Shown: positions 14,779 to 21,228 of the stretch, in pieces | How the letters are laid out: each line of letters begins with the position of its first letter | Position numbering within the stretch: the stretch's first letter is position 1 | Source: an uncultured Clostridium sp. | GTDB lineage: Bacteria; Bacillota; Clostridia; Lachnospirales; Lachnospiraceae | Length of the DNA: 21,228 bases | Reading direction: 5' to 3' | Assembly: GCA_900552885.1 (NCBI GenBank) | Contig: USBM01000008.1 | Location: forward strand, 1 to 21,228 | The notes under the pieces: generated by a model | What the model saw: the letters and a program-made list of their open reading frames with translations, nothing else | Databases searched by the model: none | What the model was told of the DNA's origin: nothing | Program-made: the position numbers and the translations under genes

Positions 14779-14808
14779 ATTCTAACTCTATCCTAATTCA
14801 TATGTCAA
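14779..14808 (-). promoter_or_regulatory. Candidate promoter for the small export-family gene
   Basis: The minus strand has a perfect TTGACA (14808-14803) immediately after the iorB stop codon, an 18-base spacer and TAGAAT (14784-14779). The leader would be about 45-50 bases. This suggests the gene is expressed independently of iorAB. Confidence 0.65.
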
Positions 14809-15396
14809 TTATTTTATAGCCAACCCGTACCCCGCCTCTAATGCACGCAGATTCAGCTCATAGAAACGCTCCGGCACCTTTTCTTTGATTGCTTGTCTTA
14901 TCTCTTCAATACTGATATCGACTTCATGACAGCCAATTGCCGCACCAAGCAAAACAACATTCAGCACCTTGGCAGATCCTAACTCTTCCATGATCTGCTG
15001 TCCATCCACGATCACAAGCCTCTTAACTTTCTTTTCCAGATAATCCAACATGTCCTGTCCATCATACACCTTTGATGACAAAGATGCCGTAACCGGCTTC
15101 ACTGCTTTCTTTGAGACAACTACAACACCCTCTGTCTTCAGATAATCCAAATTACGCACTGCCTCTGCCGGTTCAAATGCGATCATAACATCGGCTTTCC
15201 CCTTCGGGATCAATGGAGAAAACGCTTCCTCCCCAATCCGGATATGGCTTGTAACACTTCCCCCACGCTGTGCCATACCGATCGTCTCTGCAGATCTGAC
15301 CGCCTCTCCTTTCGCCATTGCCGCATAGGAGATCAATTTTGATGCCAGTACAGTTCCCTGACCACCAACCCCACATAATATCACACTCTTACTCAT
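14809..15396 (-). CDS. iorB: Indolepyruvate:ferredoxin oxidoreductase, beta subunit
   Basis: 195 residues from the ATG at 15396. It overlaps the end of iorA by 8 bases (ATGAGTAA) and has GGAGG eight bases upstream, so translation is coupled; the longer open frame to 15456 lies inside iorA. It is the gamma-type domain of 2-oxoacid:acceptor oxidoreductases: G-V-G-G-Q-G near the N-terminus, then S-A-E-T-I-G-M-A-Q-R-G-G-S-V, both typical of IorB. With IorA it oxidatively decarboxylates indolepyruvate and other aryl-pyruvates to aryl-acetyl-CoA, reducing ferredoxin. Cytoplasmic, oxygen-sensitive metabolism of amino-acid-fermenting anaerobes. Length is normal for the family. Confidence 0.93.
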   Translation of the reverse strand: MSKSVILCGVGGQGTVLASKLISYAAMAKGEAVRSAETIGMAQRGGSVTSHIRIGEEAFSPLIPKGKADVMIAFEPAEAVRNLDYLKTEGVVVVSKKAVKPVTASLSSKVYDGQDMLDYLEKKVKRLVIVDGQQIMEELGSAKVLNVVLLGAAIGCHEVDISIEEIRQAIKEKVPERFYELNLRALEAGYGLAIK

Positions 15397-17299
15397 GGCT
15401 TCTTCCTCCTTCAATGGCATGCACCGGACACACGCTCTTACAAATTCCACATCCAAAACAAAGAGATGGTTCGATCACGACTTTACCATCCTCAACCGTA
15501 ATCGCCGGACACCCTAACTCCCGGATGCATTTCTTACAATTGATACAGGTATCTGCATTCACAATGCACTGTGATTCCGGTTTAGATACTGCAATACAAG
15601 GGGATTTGAAAATGATCGCTTTCACCCCCGGCTTGTCTGCCACTTCTTTGACAGCCGTAATCGCATCTTCTAAGTCTAACGGATTCACCGTACGGACTTC
15701 TGTCAGTCCCATTGCTTCTAAGATCTTCACAATGCTTACCTTATTCACAATATCGCCCATCATCGTCTTGCCGGTTCCCGGATGTGGCTGGTGTCCTGTC
15801 ATTGCGGTAGTCGAATTATCCAACACCACCAATACCATATCGTGCTGATTGTATACTGCATTGACTACTCCTGTCATTCCGGAAGCAAAAAATGTGGAAT
15901 CTCCCACAAAAGCAAAGCACGTTGTATCCTTCTCAACCACATCAAATCCCTGTGCCATCGTAATACCCGCTCCCATGCAAAGACAGGTGTCTACCATATC
16001 AAGCGGCATGGCATTACCCAATGTGTAACAGCCGATATCGCCGCAAAATACCGCTTTGCGTCCTGCCATGGCACGCTTGACCGCATAGAACGATGCCCGG
16101 TGCGGGCATCCGGCACACAATACCGGTGGACGCACCGGCAGCTCCGGTGCAGCAGTATTTTCTTTGTTCAAGGCATTCCCTTCTGCCTGACTGCCGCTTT
16201 CTGCCCGGTCTTTGTCACACGCAGATTCAAGTTGCAAAAGCTCACAGATATTTGTCTTCACGGATTCCACCGTATTCTCACCAGCAGTCTTCACACTGCC
16301 GTCCATCTTTCCATGTATAGCAATCGCTTTCTGATGCTTTCCTGCTGTCTGTAACAGCATTCTCTCAATATACGGATCTAATTCCTCCACTACTAATATC
16401 TGCTCTAATCCATCCATAAAGGAAAGTGCCTGTTCCTCCGGAAACGGATGTGGTGTTCCTACTTTCAACAACCGGCAGACCGGATATTTTCCTGCCTTCT
16501 CTTCTCCTAAGAAATTCCACCCCAATTCTTCATTAAGAATCGCCAATGCTTCTTTCACATAGGCATAACTGATTCCACCACATGCGATACCAACCACAGC
16601 CGCGTTGCTGCCTTCCATCTTGTTATAGGCAAGTGAGCCGAGCTCATCTGCGATCTGTGGCAAAGCCGCTTCGATCTCACCATGTCTGCGGAACGACAAC
16701 CGGGGGAAGATCACCCACCGGCCGGAATCCTTCTTAAATCCTTCTATCTCATTGTTATAATATTCTTCTTTATCCTTAACATCCAAAGATGCATACGCAT
16801 GACACACCCTTGTCGTGGACCGGAATATCACCGGTGTATGATGCTTCTCTGACACTTCAAATGCCGTCTGGATCATCTCATATGCCTCTGCCGCTGAAGA
16901 CGGATCAAACACCGGCAGCTTGGCAAACTGTCCAAAGGTTCGCGTATCCTGTTCTGTCTGCGAAGAGATCGGACCCGGGTCATCGGCAACCATAACAACC
17001 ATGCCGCCCTTTACGCCTACATAAGCAAGGCTCATTAACGGATCGCTGGCAACATTTAATCCCACCTGCTTCATTGTCACGATACTTCTTGCTCCACTAT
17101 ATGCGGCAGCCGCAGCCACTTCCAAACCTGCTTTCTCATTGACAGACCACTCCACATAGGTACTGCCGTCATTACGCTTTGCAATCGCCTCTAACACTTC
17201 TGTCGACGGTGTACCCGGATAACCGGACACCACATTGACACCTGCCGCCATTGCACCTAAGGCAATCGCCTCATTCCCCATTAAAAATTCTTTATGCAT
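15389..17299 (-). CDS. iorA: Indolepyruvate:ferredoxin oxidoreductase, alpha subunit
   Basis: 636 residues from the ATG at 17299 (AAAGGTGA upstream); 25 extra in-frame residues further upstream have no ribosome site. The order is an N-terminal pyruvate-oxidoreductase domain (G-N-E-A-I-A-L-G-A then G-Y-P-G-T-P-S-T-E), a linker, C-A-G-C-P-H-R, a thiamine-diphosphate domain (G-D-I-G-C-Y-T-L-G, then G-D-S-T-F-F and D-N-S-T-T-A-M-T-G), and a C-terminal ferredoxin domain with two 4Fe-4S sets (C-x2-C-x2-C-x4-C-P and C-x2-C-x2-C-x3-C-P). It uses TPP, CoA and ferredoxin to convert aryl-pyruvates from Trp, Phe and Tyr into acyl-CoAs. The segment before the CAGCPH motif (about residues 355-400) is low-complexity and probably a species-specific linker. 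Confidence 0.95.
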   Translation of the reverse strand: MHKEFLMGNEAIALGAMAAGVNVVSGYPGTPSTEVLEAIAKRNDGSTYVEWSVNEKAGLEVAAAAAYSGARSIVTMKQVGLNVASDPLMSLAYVGVKGGMVVMVADDPGPISSQTEQDTRTFGQFAKLPVFDPSSAAEAYEMIQTAFEVSEKHHTPVIFRSTTRVCHAYASLDVKDKEEYYNNEIEGFKKDSGRWVIFPRLSFRRHGEIEAALPQIADELGSLAYNKMEGSNAAVVGIACGGISYAYVKEALAILNEELGWNFLGEEKAGKYPVCRLLKVGTPHPFPEEQALSFMDGLEQILVVEELDPYIERMLLQTAGKHQKAIAIHGKMDGSVKTAGENTVESVKTNICELLQLESACDKDRAESGSQAEGNALNKENTAAPELPVRPPVLCAGCPHRASFYAVKRAMAGRKAVFCGDIGCYTLGNAMPLDMVDTCLCMGAGITMAQGFDVVEKDTTCFAFVGDSTFFASGMTGVVNAVYNQHDMVLVVLDNSTTAMTGHQPHPGTGKTMMGDIVNKVSIVKILEAMGLTEVRTVNPLDLEDAITAVKEVADKPGVKAIIFKSPCIAVSKPESQCIVNADTCINCKKCIRELGCPAITVEDGKVVIEPSLCFGCGICKSVCPVHAIEGGRSHE

Positions 17300-17390
17300 C
17301 TTACTCACCTTTATCTCAATTCTATATGCGATCACATATGTGGCTTTTGCCTGCTCATATGCACCGAAATGCAAAACCGCATACTATTTC

Positions 17391-17419
17391 AGTATACCAT
17401 TCCACATTCCGTATGACAA
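17391..17419 (-). promoter_or_regulatory. Sigma-A promoter of the iorAB operon
   Basis: The minus strand reads TTGTCA (17419-17414), 17 bases, TATACT (17396-17391). The leader is about 85 bases and contains short dyads (GGTTTTGC with GCAAAAGCC) but no recognisable riboswitch or T-box. Confidence 0.8.
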
Positions 17420-17442
17420 CACTGTAAACGAGCTCTTTCAGC

Positions 17443-17466
17443 AAAAAAGCTCCGCACATGCGGAGC
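17443..17466 (-). terminator. Intrinsic terminator of the LRR/beta-helix surface protein gene
   Basis: The minus strand reads GCTCCGC, loop ATGT, GCGGAGC, then six T. It starts 12 bases after the stop codon at 17478. Textbook rho-independent form. Confidence 0.93.
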
Positions 17467-17477
17467 CTTTCTGATTC

Positions 17478-20400
17478 TCAGCTTTTCATTTTCACTTTTT
17501 TACTTAATCCCTTCTGTCGGAACAGCTTCTTATATGCCTTTAATTTCTTCTTTGGTACTTTGATCACTGTCTTAGAAGAGATTCCCTTAAATGCTCCCTT
17601 CCTGATACTCTTCTTGGTAAGTTTGCCGGACTTGATCGTAATTGTCTTTAACTTCTTACAGCCTTTGAAAGCATTCTTCCCGATCGATACCATATTTTCG
17701 GCAATTGTAACTTTCTTAAGTTCGCTACATCCCGCAAATGCATTGTCCCCGATACTCGTCACATTCTTACCAATTGATACCGCTGTCACCTGTTTATTGT
17801 TCTTAAATGCGTTCTTTGCAATCGATGTTACCTTGTATTCTACGCCATTGATCGTTACAGTATCTGAAATCTCTACCTTTTCAGCGGTTTCCTCTGGTTG
17901 TGTGTATTCTACCTGCGGTTCTTTGCTATCTGTAGAGGTAATCGTAAAGGTTGCTTTCGCTGTCTCATCCTTTACCACATCACCCTGTTGTCCCGGTTTA
18001 CCGCCCGGCTGTGTATCGGATGCCGGTTTCTTGATCATTGGAACAATTACACTATCTTTCGTAAGAGACGTCTTTCCATCGCCATCTGCATAATAATTAC
18101 CACATGCCTTACAGATATAGTATTCCTTATTACCGGTTTCTGCCTCGGTTGCCGCCTTTCCTTCTACCTTCTGCAGATCATGACGGATCGCAGCTATCTC
18201 AATCTTCTCTCTTACTACATCACCGCACAGCTTACATTCCGTATGACCAATCCCTGTTTCGGTACAGGTTGGCGCTTTCTCCCCTGTTCCCGTATATAGA
18301 ATGGCCGTATCTTCCTCACAGGCTGCTCTGGTAATGGTCACTTCTACGCTTATATTCTTATAATTGCCTTTGTCTTCTCCGATATATTCAGCCACGGCAG
18401 TCACTTTGCCGCCAGCAGTCAATACCTTTGCCCGGTCCTTCTCCATCCACTGCCAGTTATCTGATAACGAAACTTCCTTTACCATCTTACAGGTATTTTC
18501 CACTTCTACTACATTGGATGGCATATCCGGTGCATTCTCAATCGGATCAACTGGTACAGATACCGCAACCTCAACCGCTGCATAATTCGAATCATCCGGG
18601 GTAAATACTGCAACATATCCGGTATTACTAATGCCCGGAACAACCACCGGCTCTTTCCACGACCACGAACCCTTTAACTCCTTTCCCTTGCCGTCAGTCA
18701 CCTTACCGCCTTCTATATCCGTATCTTTTAATGTTACTTTCGGATCATAGACCCGTTCCTTCACGATTGGGGTCTCTTCTACTACAGGCTTTACTTTGGC
18801 AATTGTATATGTCCACCCATTCTTTGTAATATCCGTTGCAGCTACATAATTCTCGCCCTCAGCGACATCAATCTTCACCGTATAATCCCCCGCAAGAATT
18901 GGTTCTGAATCAAGAAGCTCCCCATTCTGATAATATTTGATCGTAATGTCCCCTGTTCCCTCTGTATTACACTGTATGACTGATGTTTTAGCAGTTCCGT
19001 CATAGACAAGATACTCTGGATCATCCGTCAGGAAGTCAAAATTATCCGCAGTTAAAGTTCCTTTTTCAATGGTAAATCTCCAGTTCTCATTCGTGATCAT
19101 ACTAGAGGTTCCGTTATAATTGGTTCCTGCTTCAACACTGATATATACCTGATAGGTTCCCGCTGTTTTCGCACTCTTTGACTTGCCACTGGCAGTTCCT
19201 TCTTTCCGATACCACACATGAATCTTTCCCATCCCGGTAATGCCCTCTTTTATCTGAATAGATGCCTCTTCATCCTTCCCGGCATAGACAAGATTCTCTG
19301 GCGGTTGAAATGTAAAATCACTGCTTACCGGCGTTATCTTTTCAACCTCAATCGGAACTGTCGTCTCTACAGTCACACCTTGATAGGTTGCTCTTACCGT
19401 ATATGTATGCTTGCCTGCCGGTAGTGTATCCGGTGTTATATAAGAAGAACCACTGCCAACTTCATTGGTCAGATCTTCATCTAAATACCATGCATATGTA
19501 ACACCCGATACCTCCTTATTCTGTATATCTTTCATAACCGCAGTCAGCGTGGTTGTATTCCGATAGTAGATTGTTCCTTCGTGTGCGTCGTCTGCCGTCA
19601 ATATACATTGTTCATCCAGCGCACCACATAACTCACAATAATGCTTTATCACATTGTCTTCTGTCCTATATGCAAGGGATTCCTCACATTTCTCCATCTC
19701 CACGTAATGTAAGTCCGCAGAAATATCCTTGTTCTCATCTGTACCAGCCCACGCACTACGATTCTTGTATGTGTCCGCTGATGCAGAATCCTTATCTGTT
19801 CCGGCTTTCAGCATCTTCATGTTGGAAACACGGACTGTTCCTGGAGTGTATGGATAATCGTCATCCCATGCTCCATCTCCAATAGCAGGTGCCACTGTCT
19901 TTCCCCAGCCGGTACCTGTTGTGGATGCGGTAACAGAGCCACCCGTGATTGTAATGTTGCCGCCGGATGCGAAATCTCCACCACCAATTCCGGCTCCCCC
20001 ATCAGAACCTGTCGCAATAATGGTTCCACCACCGATCACAATGTCTTGCGTACTATTTCCTTCCGTTCCTTCAAATCCTCCTCCGATTCCGGCATTTCCG
20101 GTTGCTATAATCTTTCCATCTTTTATTTCAATCGTACATTCTTTAAAAGTCATCGTTGCACCGATTCCGGGAGCATCATCTTTTCCTATTGCCGTAATAT
20201 CCGTTGTTGCACCGGCAATTGTAACTTTTACGCTTTGATCACTGCTACCCCCATCAGTTCCCCCTATTCCGGCACTATTAGCTCCCCCGGTTGCTTTAAT
20301 AGTTCCGCCCTTGATGTCAACCTCAACGTTTTTCTTATCTGAACAACTGCCAATTCCGGCCCCCCGTCCTCCACCTATAGCTGTAACATTTCCCCCGTTA

Positions 20401-21074
20401 ATGGTTATATGCATACTTCCGATACCTGCACAATTTCCATACCCCCTTCTTATATTTCCTCCAACTGCTTCAATCTCACCGCCATTAATGATCACTTGGG
20501 ATTTTGTAGGATCATCTGGTCCACCATTTCCAATACCCGCAGAACTCATACTTCCGGTAGCCTTAATATGTCCACCATTCAACACAATGGTGGTGTTTCC
20601 TTGCGAACTTTCCTTTGTCCCGATTCCGGCATAACCATTCCTTACATTCTGTGCAATTAATGTTCCGGTTCCTGCTTTCTGCCCATATACCGTAAAGACA
20701 CCATTATCCTCAATTCCGATCCCCCCATTTGCAGTCCAGCTTGCACCGTCCTCGAGAATCAGATTGACTTTTCCGGTTACAGAGATACGAACCGCTTTAT
20801 CAGCCGTTCCTGTCGTAATAGACGTTCCTGCCTTTACTACATACCAGACCGACTCTTCACCACCGGACAATTCCGTTGTGGCTTCTGTCACCTCTATAAC
20901 CTTTGTACTATCTATCGTTTTTTCGGTTCCATCGGTATCCATATAAGATACACTTGTAATTTCTGTCGCATTTACTTTGCTGCATCCGGTTTGCATTCCA
21001 GCCCCCATGGTTAAAGCCATTACCATTGTAAGCAGCCAGAATCCGATACCTTTATAACTTCCTCTTTCCTGCAT
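17478..21074 (-). CDS. Large secreted protein: AGIG beta-helix repeats, MBG/Ig-like domains, BspA-like LRR
   Basis: 1198 residues from the ATG at 21074 (AAGGAG seven bases upstream; the ATG nine codons earlier lacks a site). A hydrophobic N-terminal segment (residues about 9-30) is a signal peptide; a Cys at 31 (Q-T-G-C) only loosely fits a lipobox. Residues about 118-400 hold about ten turns ending in A-G-I-G or similar, with I-x-G-G-x-I-x-A-T-G, resembling a right-handed beta-helix. Then follow MBG/Ig-like domains (about 560-860, with V-Y-D-G-T-A and A-G-T-Y/A-G-D-Y). Two segments with C-x2-C pairs (C-E-L-C-G; C-K-L-C-G and C-K-A-C-G) are of a kind common in clostridial surface proteins. 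The last about 120 residues are BspA/LRR_5-like leucine-rich repeats (N-A-F-K-N/G-C, V-T-S-I-G) with a very basic end. No LPXTG. Probable adhesin; ligand unknown. Monocistronic. Confidence 0.88.
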   Translation of the reverse strand: MQERGSYKGIGFWLLTMVMALTMGAGMQTGCSKVNATEITSVSYMDTDGTEKTIDSTKVIEVTEATTELSGGEESVWYVVKAGTSITTGTADKAVRISVTGKVNLILEDGASWTANGGIGIEDNGVFTVYGQKAGTGTLIAQNVRNGYAGIGTKESSQGNTTIVLNGGHIKATGSMSSAGIGNGGPDDPTKSQVIINGGEIEAVGGNIRRGYGNCAGIGSMHITINGGNVTAIGGGRGAGIGSCSDKKNVEVDIKGGTIKATGGANSAGIGGTDGGSSDQSVKVTIAGATTDITAIGKDDAPGIGATMTFKECTIEIKDGKIIATGNAGIGGGFEGTEGNSTQDIVIGGGTIIATGSDGGAGIGGGDFASGGNITITGGSVTASTTGTGWGKTVAPAIGDGAWDDDYPYTPGTVRVSNMKMLKAGTDKDSASADTYKNRSAWAGTDENKDISADLHYVEMEKCEESLAYRTEDNVIKHYCELCGALDEQCILTADDAHEGTIYYRNTTTLTAVMKDIQNKEVSGVTYAWYLDEDLTNEVGSGSSYITPDTLPAGKHTYTVRATYQGVTVETTVPIEVEKITPVSSDFTFQPPENLVYAGKDEEASIQIKEGITGMGKIHVWYRKEGTASGKSKSAKTAGTYQVYISVEAGTNYNGTSSMITNENWRFTIEKGTLTADNFDFLTDDPEYLVYDGTAKTSVIQCNTEGTGDITIKYYQNGELLDSEPILAGDYTVKIDVAEGENYVAATDITKNGWTYTIAKVKPVVEETPIVKERVYDPKVTLKDTDIEGGKVTDGKGKELKGSWSWKEPVVVPGISNTGYVAVFTPDDSNYAAVEVAVSVPVDPIENAPDMPSNVVEVENTCKMVKEVSLSDNWQWMEKDRAKVLTAGGKVTAVAEYIGEDKGNYKNISVEVTITRAACEEDTAILYTGTGEKAPTCTETGIGHTECKLCGDVVREKIEIAAIRHDLQKVEGKAATEAETGNKEYYICKACGNYYADGDGKTSLTKDSVIVPMIKKPASDTQPGGKPGQQGDVVKDETAKATFTITSTDSKEPQVEYTQPEETAEKVEISDTVTINGVEYKVTSIAKNAFKNNKQVTAVSIGKNVTSIGDNAFAGCSELKKVTIAENMVSIGKNAFKGCKKLKTITIKSGKLTKKSIRKGAFKGISSKTVIKVPKKKLKAYKKLFRQKGLSKKVKMKS
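19875..20723 (-). repeat. About ten AGIG-type turns in the N-terminal half of the surface protein
   Basis: Residues about 118-400 repeat a 20-38-residue unit with I-x-G-G-x-I-x-A-T-G followed by A-G-I-G (variants P-G-I-G and P-A-I-G). Unit length varies through inserts rich in Gly/Ser/Asp. The pattern fits coils of a beta-solenoid, with polar turns carrying the variation. Confidence 0.8.
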
Positions 21075-21125
21075 ATTTCCTCTCCTTTTCCAAGTCAACA
21101 TTCTTTATCTGATACTATATATCTC

Positions 21126-21144
21126 AACATTATAATATAATGTT
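21126..21144. promoter_or_regulatory. 19-bp palindrome overlapping the -10 box
   Basis: AACATTATA, one central base, TATAATGTT: nine-base arms, perfect. The left arm contains the complement of the -10 hexamer of the surface protein promoter. Placement is ideal for a repressor operator, although the sequence is AT-rich and a -10 box itself tends to be palindromic. Confidence 0.4.
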
Positions 21145-21158
21145 ACCGGAAAAGTCAA
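21129..21158 (-). promoter_or_regulatory. Sigma-A promoter of the beta-helix/LRR surface protein gene
   Basis: The minus strand reads TTGACT (21158-21153), 18 bases, TATAAT (21134-21129). The leader is about 45-50 bases to the ATG at 21074. Bases 21159-21228 hold no recognisable gene within the window. Confidence 0.75.
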
Positions 21159-21228
21159 CGGACAGAATGCCGGTTAGCGGCTGTAAAATCCAATCTTGCA
21201 TACTTTGTACAATATGCCAAATTATGAT

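Noticed and set aside
17300..17390. T-box or other riboswitch in the iorAB leader
   Set aside because: Only short dyads are present; no specifier loop, T-box consensus or terminator before the ATG.
17458..18093. Plus-strand 211-codon open frame, membrane-like
   Set aside because: Antisense to the LRR end of the surface protein and running through its terminator; Lys/Glu-rich sense gives Phe/Leu-rich antisense.
20977..20985. Lipoprotein lipidation site in the beta-helix/LRR protein
   Set aside because: The Cys at 31 is preceded by Q-T-G rather than L-[AS]-[GA], so lipidation is doubtful; treated as an ordinary signal peptide.

Overview
The window reads as chromosomal DNA of a gut-type Firmicute, most likely a Lachnospiraceae-like Clostridium. 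The basis is moderate-to-low GC, strong Shine-Dalgarno sites, sigma-A type promoters, a clostridial indolepyruvate oxidoreductase pair, and a DUF6382-FHA/kinase/PP2C set of a type I associate with this group. Genus and species cannot be fixed from the sequence. All genes but one lie on the minus strand. There are no tRNA, rRNA, IS or CRISPR features.

Left half, bases 28-12024 (minus strand, transcribed right to left): a five-gene phospho-signalling and surface-protein locus. Its order is a DUF6382+FHA protein, a PP2C phosphatase, a membrane Ser/Thr kinase with a C-terminal TPR-like domain predicted outside the membrane, a one-pass membrane protein carrying a tandem 11-residue E-G-D-E-x-T-T-L-L repeat, and a giant (>2100 aa) secreted Ig-like repeat protein. 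The Thr-Thr-x-Leu signature of the membrane protein recurs in the FHA protein's own linker (DTTVL) and in the kinase activation loop (DTTAL). This suggests a circuit: the kinase phosphorylates Thr-Thr arrays, the FHA domain reads them, and PP2C erases them. A strong hairpin separates the FHA gene from the other four, so their expression may be uncoupled. The giant gene is out of frame at its 3' end: the domain pattern continues in the -1 frame past the stop at base 28.

Middle, bases 12025-14724: a divergent AT-rich intergenic region with promoters facing both ways; a plus-strand cyclophilin-type peptidyl-prolyl isomerase; a long bidirectional terminator; then, on the minus strand, a CorA-type metal transporter and a small multidrug-export-family membrane protein.

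Right, bases 14809-17299: the translationally coupled iorA-iorB operon (indolepyruvate:ferredoxin oxidoreductase, aromatic amino acid catabolism) behind a near-consensus promoter. Bases 17478-21074: a second large secreted protein, with an AGIG-type beta-helix repeat, MBG/Ig-like domains, Cys-pair modules and C-terminal BspA-like leucine-rich repeats. It ends in a textbook terminator and starts from a promoter overlain by a 19-bp palindrome. The two large exported proteins at either end suggest a host- or matrix-facing surface repertoire.
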